Part shown: positions 12,961-26,114 of the stretch, in pieces
How the letters are laid out: every line of letters begins with the position of its first letter
Position numbering within the stretch: position 1 is the stretch's first letter
NCBI GenBank assembly: GCA_951804985.1
Contig: OX638135.1
Location: 36,352,032-36,416,031, forward strand
DNA: 64,000 nucleotides
DNA from: Dryomyza anilis
Taxonomy: Eukaryota; Arthropoda; Insecta; Diptera; Dryomyzidae
Direction of reading: 5' to 3'
Notes under the pieces: model-generated
The model's input: the letters and a program-made list of their open reading frames with translations, nothing else
What the model was told of the DNA's origin: nothing
Databases searched by the model: none
Program-made: the position numbers and the translations under genes

Positions 12961-13496
12961 CGCAAATCGAAATTTTTGACGTGAAATTTTACGAAATGTG
13001 GATGATACAATGGAATTTAGGTATTTTTATATTTTTTACACATAATGAATATAAATTTGTGTTAATAAAAATTTTGTATAATTCGTGTGTGTTGAGTTAT
13101 AATATGAAACACTAACCACTTAAAATCAAATAATTATATTTCTAATGAAAATGATAGTATATCACTATAATTTTCCTGCAGACCGGAAGCTACTTTTTCT
13201 TCAGAAGGTGTATTTTGTAAAATCCTAAATAACATTTTAGGGATTTGAGTGGATATGCAAGGATATCATAGTTATGTTGCAATATCTATTTACATATATT
13301 TATGTATGGAATGCAATTTTTTTACTAATTTTAAAGGCTCATATCTCTTAAACTATTAACGTTATAAGAAAACATATAACAGTGGGTCTTTTATTTATGT
13401 AAGAGTAAACAAAAAATAAAATTAAATTTTAAAAAATAGTTTTGTTAAAAAATTTTATCATTTTGTTCATCGTGTGACGTATGCACAACTCTAAAT

Positions 13497-15910
13497 ATCA
13501 CATATATGTGTAGGGTATTTATAGTCTGTTTAGACCGACTATATCTTTCATAATTCACACCAACTATCACAATTTTCCTACTTCAAAATTTTCCACGTCA
13601 CCTAACTTTCCTTACTGTTTTAAACTTTTATTATTCATTTATTCATTTTTACTAAATAGTTACCAATCTACAAACATAGTTATTAATTTGAATACTACAT
13701 ATTTATGTCACTCGAGAAGAATTCGGTTAGATAGAAAAATAGTAGAATTTGACTAATATGAATAAAATATTACTCAAATTCAAGAATTTGCCATCTGGAT
13801 ATAAAGAAAACACATTACTTATTTGTCAAAAAAAGTAAACAAACTTTATTCAACTGGATTTTCAGATGTTAATTTATGGATTATTAAAAACCAAAAAGGA
13901 CACGCAAAATTGTTGCTGTATTCATCGCAAAAAGAACACGTGTTAATGTATTGTTGTTGTTATCATCGATATTGCTCTGTCTGTATGTTTTGTTTTGCGA
14001 GGTCGCCATCTGTTTGTTAGTCTGCTTGTCTGTCTGTTGAAAGTAACTAAGCCAAATTTGTCTAGATATTCAGACATTAAGTTCTTAGGTATCAAAAAAG
14101 TAACTAAGTACAATTTGAAGGATTGTAAATTTTTTTCTTCATAGGTATCAAAAAACGGCATGATAAACAATGTTTGCATGTGTGTGTTTTCACGAATAGA
14201 ACAACAAAGCACAGCCAGACAAGCAAGCGTCTGTGTATGTATGAATGTTTCCTACGAATATTGGTATGGTTTCAGTTCGTAAACATAAATTTGGGTTCAA
14301 TTTTACGTAAATACCAAGTTAATTTCATTCCATTGTTATCTAAATGAACTATACAATGCTTATGGGTAACGTGCGGAAGGTTTATACATAACCAACAGAT
14401 GAGGCAACAGAAGAGGAGAAAGTGTATAAGTTAAGTAAACGGTTTCAGAATAATATACTTAAATATTAAATAATAATAATAATACAAATACCAATAAAGT
14501 AAACAATTCAATTAAATTAAGTATTCAAGAAAGTCATTTAATATAGAAAAATACATATAGGTAATAAAATTCTAAATAAACAATAAATTACGTAAAAAAT
14601 ATATTTTTTTTATGTTAGCTGCGAAATAATTGCTTTTAGTTACTTTCAACATATCGACAGATAGACACACGAACAAACAGTTGGCGATGACAGACGGACA
14701 AAGCAAAACAAAAGAAATCATAATAGCGACAAAGCAAGATCGACTATACGAACACGTGTTCATTACATTTGGGGACGAAAACAACAACAACATTTTTGAT
14801 ACCTAAGAAATTAATAATTGAATTCGAGAATAATTCTACTTAGTTACTTTTTTGATACCTAAGAAATTAATAACTGAATCCAAGAATAATTCTACTTAGT
14901 TACTTTTACTAAGAAAATCCATTTTTTGAAATTAAGAATTTTTCGGTTTAGCTGTATATCACTCCGTATACTTCTTGATTCCTTCTGGATTTTAGAACTT
15001 TTTTCCTTCCGTGTACTAGTTGAGATTTCATGGTCGTAATGTTGATAGATAGATCATGGCTGATTTTAAACTGTTTATAGGTTGTGAAAGGTGGGAAAGA
15101 GAATTCCAAACAAGATATTAATTGAATTGAAATGAAAAAAAGTGGACAAACAAATATTTTTTTAACAAAACATTTTTACTTAAATAAAAAGCAAACGAAA
15201 CATTCATTTGGTGTAAACATAGTTTTGTTACCCGCAAAATAAATCCACAAACGAAGTGTTCTTTGTATAATTTTTCATTTGTAAGTACCTCAATTTTTTG
15301 TATTTACATAATTGTATAACTGTTTCAATTTTAATAGTAATAAACTAATAATTGTAAATGTTTAATAATAACTCTTTTAAAAAATCATATACCAATAGCA
15401 CAATTTACCTAACCGCGTTGGTTACTTCTGTCCTTGCATTTATCGCATAATATTCTATAATGACGACAATCATGTCTAATGATCGAGATAGCACAGACCA
15501 CATAATTGGGTTCACCAGCTATTGCACTAACTTATTTATATTGTTAATCGTACGATTTAATTTTGTTAGCTTTATTTTTTTTTGACTGGCTAAATCATTT
15601 TTATTTTTTGGATTTTACGTTTTCAGTTAAACTCATCCAGAGTTAAACGGTATATACACATAATATACTGTTAAAAACCAACCTACTGTTAAAAACTACT
15701 CAATTTTAAAAGTTTTTATGTTGTAATTATTTAAAGTTTTGTTTGTTTTAATATTGATATATTTTATTTGTATTTGTAAAACTGATTTTAATTTTAAACC
15801 AGTTGGGAAGGTTAGATCACATGGGAAATTTTAAAGTAGGTGTAATTATGATAGTTAGGATTATCAAAATTATAGTCGGTCTAAGCCGACTATAAATACC
15901 CTACACATAT
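13497..15910. mobile_element. 2.4-kb inverted-repeat region (candidate fold-back element)
   Basis: The left end (about 13497-13620) matches the reverse complement of about 15790-15910, including the ATAGTC..CCGACTAT hairpin and the stretch around AAAATTTTCCACGTCACCTA. A second inner pair is also inverted: 13960-14160 against 14570-14910 (GAAAGTAACTA...GGTATCAAAAAAG). It has no transposase. The outer ends include the start of mini-me-like sequence, so it may instead be two opposed insertions. Confidence 0.55.
14793..14906. repeat. 56-bp tandem duplication
   Basis: Two adjacent copies of a unit starting TTTTTGATACCTAAG and ending TTCTACTTAGTTAC, differing by few bases. Inverted relatives lie at about 14080-14160. 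Confidence 0.85.
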
Positions 15911-16490
15911 GTGTGGTTACCATTCAAAGTGATATATAGGTCACCAGGGTATACGAATCCTGAAAATAACTACAAACATTCAATCGCTGAAGAATTTCCA
16001 TTCATTTGATACCCATATTTACAAATGGGTAGGTGTACCGAATTTCGATTTTTTTTTTGTGAACCACAAGTCTTTTCGCCGGAAAACTTTATTATCATGT
16101 ATTTGAGCATGATGTCAATATATATTTGACCAAAAAAGTTTACCTAAGCACGTATACATAAAAAATGATCTTTATATGTACATTTTATATGAGGTATTTG
16201 AACATAAGTGGTAGGATCATAGGTCTAAATGGACCGATCTCGCACATACAGCGTAGGTATATTAGTAATCTTAGTTATAAGTTTAATTTATCTAGCTCTT
16301 AAAAGTAGTAGGGATTTCAACAGACAGACAGACAGACAGACAGACAGACGGACATCGCTAAATCGACTCAGGAGGTCATGCTGATCAGGAATATATATAC
16401 TTTTCCATACCGAAGATGCTTCCTTCTAGGTGTTACAAACGGCGTACCAAACTGAATATACCCTTTCACTCTTCGTGTAGGGTATAAAAA
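15803..16490 (+). mobile_element. mini-me-like element, copy 3
   Basis: Starts with GGAAGGTTAGATCACATGGG, then the hairpin ATAGTCGG-TCTAAG-CCGACTAT (15872-15893) and ATACCCTACACATATGTG. It ends with an (ACAG)n tract at 16319-16348, GGACATCGCTAAATCGACTC, ATATATATACTTTTCCATAC and GTGTAGGGTATAAAAA. The copy at 31965-32655 looks nearly identical. No protein is encoded. Confidence 0.8.
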
Positions 16491-18806
<2,316 letters not shown>

Positions 18807-19132
18807 GCTTTTTTTATATCAATATTTTTTTCTTAGTTTAAAACATACATTGTGAGGAATGAAATCGTACCTCATTTCCTCCCACATCATGTCCAATTGG
18901 ACATACCTTTTTCATTCTTTCTTTGATACACTGAATTCATTTTTTTTTATATGTATATTGAACATAAATAAAATACTTATTTTTTACGCCAAGACAGTTT
19001 TAGTACTTACAACATTTTCAAAAAGTAGGAAATAATACCACCCTGCAACTGAACGACTGTTGGTAAGCACCAACAGTTGACACACTTCGTCAAGTGGAAA
19101 AGAGCTTTCGTTGAAAGCTCACAACGATCACC

Positions 19133-19166
19133 TATAAAAAGACCGCCACAACACTAGCAGTCAGTC
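19133..19166 (+). promoter_or_regulatory. LTR core promoter: TATA box and initiator
   Basis: TATAAAA at 19133-19139 is followed by TCAGTC at 19161-19166, a match to the arthropod initiator TCAKTY. The predicted start A at 19163 lies 30 bases from the TATA box, the standard spacing. It would start the LTR RNA just upstream of the 111-bp array. Confidence 0.7.
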
Positions 19167-19269
19167 GGTCGTGCGCGCACAGTCTAATCGAACAAGTTGT
19201 AGTCCGGAGTTCAGTCAACAATAAGCCGCCACAAGAGTCGGTCGTAAGTTACAAGTGAATATAAAATTA

Positions 19270-19935
19270 CACAACGACATTAACCGACGGGGAGTAGATG
19301 CCGTGCATTTCACTCCTAAGACATAGCATACAGTAGGCGGTGAGTGCAAGGTGTAGTACACTGACCTCTCTGTGACGGTTGACAACGAGAGTAACCGACG
19401 GGGAGTAGATGCCGTGCATTCCACTCCTAAGACAGAGCGTACAGTAGGCGGTGAGAGCAAGGTGCAGTACACTGATCTCTCTGTGACGGTTGGCAACGAC
19501 AGTAACCGACGGGGAGTAGATGCCGTGCATTTCACTCCTAAGACAGAGCGTACAGTAAGCGGTGAGAGCAAGGTGCAGTACACTGACCTCTCTGTGACGG
19601 TTGATAACGACAATAACCGATGGGGAGTAGATGCCGTGTATTTCACTCCTAAGACATAGCGTACAGTAGGCGGTGAGAGCAAGGTGCAGTACACTGACCT
19701 CTCTGTGACGGTTGACAACGATAGTAACCGACGGGGAGTAGATGCCGTTCATTTCACTCCTAAGATAGAGTGTACAGTAGGAGGTGGGAGCAAGGTGCAG
19801 TACACTGAACTCTCTGTGACGGTTGACAACGACAGTAACTGACAGGAAGTAGATGCCGTGCATTTCACTCCTAAGGCAGAGCGCACAGTAGGCGGTGAGA
19901 GCAAGGTGCAGTACACTAACCTCTCTGTGACGTGT
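19270..19935. repeat. 111-bp tandem repeat, 6 units, inside the solo LTR
   Basis: Units recur at 19284, 19395, 19506, 19617, 19728 and 19839, a constant period of 111 bp. Shared blocks are CCGACGGGGAGTAGATGCCG, TTTCACTCCTAAGACA and AAGGTGCAGTACACTGACC. Because 111 is divisible by 3, long frames stay open on both strands; they are not evidence of a protein. Confidence 0.93.
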
Positions 19936-20339
19936 AGCAATACAGTGACTGACAACGGGTACGCGCTACACAAACTGACTCTCGCGAGAACACATGAAGC
20001 ACAATAAGAGCAAAGTACTTCTCGTTAAACTACGCGCGACGACCACAACCACGCACGAAATTTAAGCGAAACAACTAAGGCTTAGAACAATAAAAGGGAC
20101 AGGGGAACAACAACGGATGATACAAACCCCTCTCTAAACCACGCTGCGACATTAGAAATAAAATTATTAATGTATAAAGTGTAATAATAATTATAAGTTA
20201 CTGTTAAATGTAAATAAAAAAAAATGCAAAAGTGAATAGATAATAAACTATATAAAACCCGAACTCTTTGTTTGTACGCGAACCCTGGACACTGGCGAGA
20301 TATACCCCGGCTAGGGAAGAAAAAGGTTCGTTACAACAT

Positions 20340-21530
20340 GTAGGAATGAGACCCACGACGTTTGAATACAAACACAAATTATTTTATATTTTCTATAAAA
20401 GTTTATTTAGCCCCTTATCACGTATCATTTTATTATCGTCTCGTTTTCAGTCCCCTTCGTCTAAAACTAGGGTAACGTATTTAAAACGTTTCATTCGTTT
20501 CGCTCTTTGATTCGCACGTTTGATCAATATTTTTGTTTTCCAACTATTTGTTTGATATACAAAAATTTCATTTATTTTTATCTTCGCGTATGATTTATAT
20601 AAAAAAACTCTCAAAACAAGCGTACTCAACGTTTTGTTTGATACATGAATTAAAAATTGTAGTCACACGGTATTCAACCGATTTTGAAACGAATTGTAGC
20701 CGATATCGTTGTTACCGGAAAATAAATGATCAAGGGGTTAAAATAATAAATTATCGTCCGTTCGAATTTAATGGCTGCCGTGTGAAACCTTCCTATTATT
20801 CTAAAAATGATGTTACCCAAATTCCTTAGTTAAAGGTCACTAAGTTTTGTATAATTTCTAAAGTGTCGTCTGTCCATGATTCTCCGTCCGTCTTACACCA
20901 CCCCCAACACACCATTTTGGTTTAGTTAAAGATAAAATATCAATATTTAATATATATTATTTAAAAAATTTCAGATATGTCCAAATCTTTGAAACCACAC
21001 CATCTGAAAAGATGATTTTTAGCTAATAACTTACAATTGTGTTGTTTTACCATACCATACATATTGGTGTTAAATAAATACGGAATGTAGTTAAAATAAA
21101 TGCAGAGTATGTATCTACATATTTCGGACGAATTAAAAAAGACAAAATGTAGTTATTTTCTATACAAAAGTATTAAAAATTGTATATAAATGCAGTAAAA
21201 TTATATATTACGTAGATTATAAAAAGGTGAATATGTATTAAGTGGTAATGAATTCTAGAGTCGAATTGCGTTTATGAAAAATAGTCTTTGCGATTGTAGA
21301 TAGTTAAATTTTGGCAAAATAAAATTGAGGCTTCTAATTTAAACGGTAAGATGTAGCTTATCAGAAAGATATGATGGAGTTTTGGAATATAAAAACTTTT
21401 GCAGAAAAATTCAGTTTCTTATATCCAGATTGTTTGCAATGCTACAAACTAAAATGCCCTTACTTACATCTTCGACATGTGAAAAACGTCTCAAGGGAAA
21501 AACATATCGCGTCATATTATTAAAATCTCC
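20340..21530. other. no gene recognised
   Basis: AT-rich, with small frames only on both strands (the longest about 98 codons) and without recognisable motifs. No repeat structure was seen. Confidence 0.5.
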
Positions 21531-21532
21531 TC

Positions 21533-22340
21533 TTAGGTCAGGAGTAACAGGAGTAACATTTAAAAAAGTTTGACTGCATGGGACGTGCCACTGCCCTTTG
21601 TTGAATCTATCCGTAGTGGCCATAGAGGAGGACTGACATAATGAGCGACTTATAGAGCGTAATTTTTGTCCGTCGAGAGAGGTCTCTGCTCCTCAATTGC
21701 CTACTGAGCCCAAAGTAACACCTATTGGCAAGAGTTATTCTTCGGATAATCTCCAGGCTGACATTGTTTACCTTGTTATGCTGGTACCTAGGTAGACGAA
21801 GTTGTGGCTGTCAATAGTGAGGTGTTGTCCAAGACGCCGGGACTCTTTGTTTGTTGAAACCAGGCACTTCGTCTTGTCCTCGTTCACCGTAAGACCCAAT
21901 CGACGCGATTCCCTCTCTAAAATGGAGAATGCTGCACTGACTGCTCGTACGCTCTGCCCAATGATGTCGAAATTATCAGCGTACCGAGCAGCATGGAACT
22001 CAGTCTTTCACATAATACACTCGTTAGAACCTAACACGCGATATTGAGGAGACATATCCCACGGTAGTTGGCGCGTATCGTGGGATCCCCCTTCTTAAGG
22101 ATTGGGCAGAGTATACTGAGATTCCATTCGCTAGACATGCTTTCATCTGACCATATTCTGCTGATGAGCTGATGCATGCTCGTTATGAGCTCATCGCCTC
22201 CAATCTTAAACAACCCAGCATGCAGACCATCCGATCCTGCGGCTTTGTTGTTTTTGAGCCTGTTGATGGCTGTGCAGGCCTCATCACGGTCAGGTGGCGG
22301 TATGTCAACGCCGTCGTCAGCAACTGATGTTGTCAAGCTG
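21533..22340 (-). pseudogene. reverse transcriptase domain of RTE-like element
   Basis: The minus strand reads IPPPDRDEACTAINRLKNNK and AAGSDGLHAGLFKIGGDEL, then LCPILKKGDPTIRANYRGIC. After a deletion it continues with EFHAARYADNFDIIG, NEDKTKCLVSTN and FVYLGTSI, and later LRIIRRITLANRCYFG. The catalytic YADD is YADN at about 21974-21985, and the block between ANYRGI and YADN is shortened. It has several stops and frameshifts. Confidence 0.85.
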
Positions 22341-22882
22341 TATTCTCTATCAGCGGAATAGTTGTCATCATCGCCTGCTAGATGATCAGCGAAGTGCTCT
22401 CTCTATAATCTTAGTGTACCCTGGACATCTGTTACTACATTCCCGCCATCGTCCTGACTGGAAGAGAGTTCGGTCTTTAAACCTCCGGTCAGGTGTCTTA
22501 TCTTCTGAAAGAATGTTTGAGCCTCGTTACTGCCGTCATGCATTTTAATATCTTCACACTCGCGTCTTTCTAATTCTCCTTTCTTGTGCCTGAAAAGATA
22601 TCTCCTCCTTCCTCTTCTCCCTATATCGCTCCTTCGCGGCTCGCGTAACTATATGCAGACTCTTCGTCAAACCACTTGTTCCGTAGTGGGCGTTGAAATC
22701 CAAGCATGTCCACTGCGCGCATATATCATCGAGAAGGGGAGTGCCTTGGGGAATCAGGTGTGAGATTCGAGCGGCATAGACATGTTCGGTCTGTTGTGTG
22801 TGCAGCTTACTGATGTCAAGCTTTCTTTGCTTGGGTTTGCGTGCATTTTTCGCAGCGCATAAGCGCGTGCGAACCTTGATTG

Positions 22883-23625
22883 CTAAATGAAGTGATCCGA
22901 ATCGATGTTGTCATTTCGGATCGAGAGTACGTCCATCACACTAGAAGCGTGCCTTCCGTCAATCACAACATGATCAATTTGGTTGCGCGTGATCTGATCG
23001 GGTGACCGCCACGTGGCCTTTGAGTATTGAAGATGCTTGAATTTAGTACTACTAATTAACATGTTTCGTACTGCGGCGAAATCGATCAGCCTCATTCCAT
23101 TGTCGGATGTGTTGTCGTGAAGGCTGAATTGTCCAACCGTTGGACCAAAGATACCCTTATGGCCCACATTGGCATTAAAGTCGCCAGTCACAATTTTGAT
23201 GTCGTGTCGGGGGCAGAGCTCATAGGCTTCGTCGAGCGCTCATAGAAGTTCTCTTTGGTTTCATCGTTCTTCTCATTCGTCGGAGCGTGTGCACAAATAA
23301 GGCTGATGTAGAAGTATTTAGCTTTGATACGGATTGTTGCCAGTTGTTCGTTCATGAGTGTGAGTCTAGGGACAAGGTGGCGGAGTCTCTTGCCAACTAC
23401 AAATCCTCTACCAAATTCATGCCTCTCCGTGTAGCAGCTGTAGTAAATGTTACAGTAAATGTAGTAAATGTTTAGAGCAGCCCTTTCCTGTCCATCGCAT
23501 TTTCTGGATTGCGGTGGTGTCAGGCTTGTATCTTTCGAGGACATCAACCAGCTGGATAGTGGCACCTTCCCTATAAAAGGTTCGGACATTCCAGGTGCAT
23601 ATCCGTAAATCATGGTATTTTATAC
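22883..23625 (-). pseudogene. APE-type endonuclease domain of RTE-like element
   Basis: The minus frame from about 23605 reads TWNVRTFYREGATIQLVDVL, then DTTAIQKMRWTG; the catalytic Glu normally found in QEMRW is Lys here. It continues with EFGRGFVVG and ISLICAHAPTNEKND, changes frame near 23210, and then shows TGDFNANVG, TWRSPDQITRNQIDHVVID and NIDSDHFI, the C-terminal Asp/His part of the nuclease. It would nick target DNA for target-primed reverse transcription but is dead as written. Confidence 0.85.
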
Positions 23626-23879
23626 GTTTGCGTAGGTTTTCATCGTGTTTTCGGGTCGGTATCCGAGGTATGTTATGTGTTTATGTTGAATCAGATTTTT
23701 CACAAGCCCAACGCACAACCCCCATTTTGGAAGGCCAATATCCCTATCTCGCTTGTCCCCGACCAGACCTCCCACCGGGGTTGAAACCCGATCTTCAGCT
23801 GGTTGCTCGGGTTAACGGGGTTCACCGACGCCAAGGTAAGACTAGGACTTTTGTGTGGTAACTAACGGATTTCGGAGTA

Positions 23880-24175
23880 CTGGATTGCGCATACACGACA
23901 CCATTCTGAACGTACACCATTCTGAACGAATCCTCATTATTAAAATATAATTCCCATTGATGGTGAACTTAATGCACTCTCATACAAAATTCACATGCTG
24001 TTTAAAAAAAAAAAATCAGAAATTTGCTTGAAATTTGTTCTTTTTCATTAATTTGTATGACGGATTATCGAATTCTCTCGCCGTCCGACTATGCATGTTC
24101 TTTGTTATTGTTTTCTTCCATCTCTTGTTTAACAACAAATCGTATTGAAAAAGCTGTGATGTTTTTGTTGTTACG
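23880..24175. other. no gene recognised
   Basis: Short AT-rich segment between the RTE-like remnant and the hammerhead-bearing repeat. No motif was identified. Confidence 0.4.
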
Positions 24176-24179
24176 CTAG

Positions 24180-24475
24180 TCTTGTTTGTAAAGCATGCTA
24201 TGCTAACGTGCATGACTACCAACTCCTGACGGTTCTGACGGTATGATTTCGAGCCCCAATCACACCGAATTCGTATATACGATTTATTTATTGTTATCAA
24301 TACGTCATCACACAAAGATCACTGATGAGGATACTTGGCTGTATCCGAAACGGTCCGTATGATCTTTGCTTTTGTTTTCAACTTGTTGTTGTTTCTTCAA
24401 AAAACTTTCAATAGAACTTAGCCATGACCTGGGCATTAGTCAGTTTGATGTCGGCTCTCTTCACATAGAAAAAAC
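24180..24475 (+). mobile_element. tRNA-like SINE-type repeat with hammerhead ribozyme, copy A
   Basis: The head has CTAACGTGCATG..., a B-box-like ATTTCGAGCCC at about 24246-24256, then ACCGAATTCGTAT, AATACGTCATCACACAAA and a complete hammerhead motif, ending around TGTCGGCTCTCTTC. The same order of blocks recurs at 24760-24860 plus 26022-26165. The A box is poorly preserved in this copy. The layout resembles the tRNA-headed, hammerhead-carrying Sm-alpha repeats of schistosomes; minimal hammerheads are also known from Penelope-like elements. Borders are approximate. Confidence 0.65.
24313..24368 (+). ncRNA. type I hammerhead ribozyme, copy A
   Basis: All core parts are present in order. Stem I 5' strand CAAAGATCA (24313-24321), CTGATGA (24322-24328), stem II GGATAC/GTATCC with loop TTGGCT (24329-24346), GAA (24347-24349), stem III ACG/CGT with loop GTC (24350-24358), cleavage-site A (24359), stem I 3' strand TGATCTTTG (24360-24368). 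Stem I is 9 perfect base pairs. The cleavage triplet is GTA, which fits the NUH rule. Predicted cut: after 24359. The 3-bp stem III is the minimal form seen in animal retroelements. Confidence 0.88.
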
Positions 24476-24860
24476 CTTCTAATAATGAATGCACGGTGGT
24501 TGTTTGCACCGATAAGCAGACAAGTTCCACATATGCAATGCTATCCCAGTACTTCCTATACAAAGTTGTTATACTAACAACAAGCATAGACCTGAAATAT
24601 GCGAAAAGAAGAACACGAATTAATAGTAACAACATTTAAAGCAAAACCAGTGCGTTACTCAAATGCAGTCGTTCTATCGATTGTCGGTACCACTCGTCGT
24701 TCTTGCCACAAAGTCTGTTCTAAAAATAGAACAGGTAAAACTGCAACTTAGACGAGTGATGGTTATGTGGTTCAGTTGCCGAGCACCTAGCGTGCTTGCT
24801 CCCAAATCCCGACGTTTCTGACTGCATGAGTTCGAGCCCCAACCGTACCGAATTCGTATG

Positions 24861-26021
24861 TGGGCCATTCCACACCAAATCGACCAGCGGTTGGAACTCA
24901 CCTTCTTCGATTTCAATGAAATTTGGGCAACTGATAAAGGGTATCGAGATATGCATTGACCAATTTTTTTGTGCTTCAATGTTACAAAAATGGGCAAAAA
25001 ATATCTTTTGTATGGTTGTTCATATTTCAATATCTCTTAAAGTAGAAATGTTAGAAACTCCCTTGCTGGCTTGTTTGAAAGCAAATATAACAAGCATTTA
25101 GACCAATTAAGTTGTAACTTCTAAACTTGAATATGTGGCCCGTTGTAATTATCCTTCAAAATTAATGTCATTAAAAAGACCCTTTTTAAAATTCTAAAAA
25201 AATCACATATTTTGCTTGATTTAATATAAATGTTCATGCTAAATTTTTATGATGGCATCATATTTAAAAAAAAAAATGTACTAAATTTTTATTTATTTTT
25301 TGAATTGAAAATAAATAAATTTTCTTTAAAAGTAAAATTTGCAATACTTTTTTTTAATGTATTTGTATCTCTGATTTCAAAAATGGCGTAATTTTTATCA
25401 AATTGTTTCTAGTTTTTGTGATATATACCATTCTTCGAAAAATGTAAAAACTATATCCCAAAATCAATATCTCAAAAAAAAAAAGATTCAATATGATAAA
25501 ACTGACACCATTTTAGAAATCAGAGTTACAAATACATTCAACAATGATTGCAACTTTTACTGTAGAAAACATATATTTTTTTTCAATACAAAAAGTAAAT
25601 AAAAATTTAGTAATTTAGTAAATTTAGTTTTAAAAAAGATGTTATTAAAATACCATAAAATATCAAAAAGACATCAATTTTTAAGTGCAAGGATAATGAC
25701 CACGGCCACATGTTAAAGTTTAGAAGATACATCCTAATTTCTCTAAACGCTTGTTCTATTAGAATTAAAACGAGCCATCAACGGGGTTCTAGCATTTCTA
25801 CTTAAGAGATATTGAAATATGAACAACCATAGAAAAGTAATGATTGGCCCATTTTTTTGTAATTTTGAAGCACTGTATCTCTGGAATTAAAGGTCGAAAA
25901 AAAAAATATTGGTCAATGCATATCATAATATGCTTTATCAGTTGCCCAAATTTTATTGAAATCGAAAAGGTAAAATCTCAAAATTTACTTTTTTTGTTTC
26001 GATTTGGAGTGGAATGGCCCA
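24861..26021. mobile_element. 1.16-kb near-palindromic inverted-repeat element
   Basis: Ends are TGGGCCATTCCAC and GTGGAATGGCCCA. Inverted similarity runs from the ends nearly to a centre around 25435, including CAACTGATAAAGGGTAT against its reverse near 25935 and AATATCTCTTAAAGTAGAAA against the reverse of 25798-25820. It has no coding capacity. It lies inside hammerhead repeat copy B. The target duplication is unclear. Confidence 0.8.
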
Positions 26022-26058
26022 TATATGAATTTTTTGTTATTATCAATACGTCATCACA

Positions 26059-26114
26059 CAAATATCACTGATGAGGATACTTGGCTGTATCCGAAACGGT
26101 CTGTATGATTATTG
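26059..26114 (+). ncRNA. type I hammerhead ribozyme, copy B (weaker)
   Basis: CTGATGA (26068-26074), stem II GGATAC/GTATCC with loop TTGGCT (26075-26092), GAA, stem III ACG/TGT with a G-U pair (26096-26104), A at 26105, then TGATTATTG. The core, stem II and loops are identical to copy A. Stem I (CAAATATCA with TGATTATTG) has 7 of 9 pairs, with two adjacent mismatches. It may cleave more weakly than copy A. Confidence 0.78.

Larger units (their letters stand above)
18851..20335 (+). mobile_element. solo LTR of an LTR retrotransposon, 1485 bp
   Basis: It starts TGTGAGGAATGA and ends GGTTCGTTACA, so it has TG...CA termini, and it is flanked by the 4-bp direct repeat ACAT (18847-18850 and 20336-20339). 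Inside are a core promoter, a 111-bp tandem array, and an AATAAA at 20242-20247. No gag-pol lies on either side, so this is best read as the product of recombination between two LTRs. Length and 4-bp duplication fit Ty3/gypsy-type elements with long LTRs (Osvaldo-like), but the family is not established. Confidence 0.75.
21533..23875 (-). mobile_element. non-LTR retrotransposon, RTE-like, degenerate
   Basis: On the minus strand the order is a 5' region, an APE-type endonuclease, then reverse transcriptase, with many frame breaks. The 5' region (about 23875-23640) contains GATATTGGCCTTCCAAAA. The 3' part ends near 21533 after RSRDLSRRTKITLYKSLIMS. The clade is tentative, assigned from the TWNVRTFYREGA start and the LKNNKAAGSDG motif. 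Two catalytic motifs are altered. Confidence 0.82.

Noticed and set aside
19215..19973. Overlapping frames on both strands across the 111-bp repeats
   Set aside because: The period is divisible by 3 and the frames are open on both strands; the array lies in an LTR leader.
22161..22167. CTGATGA as a further hammerhead core
   Set aside because: No GAAA, stem II or stem I partner follows; it is part of the antisense of a reverse transcriptase region.
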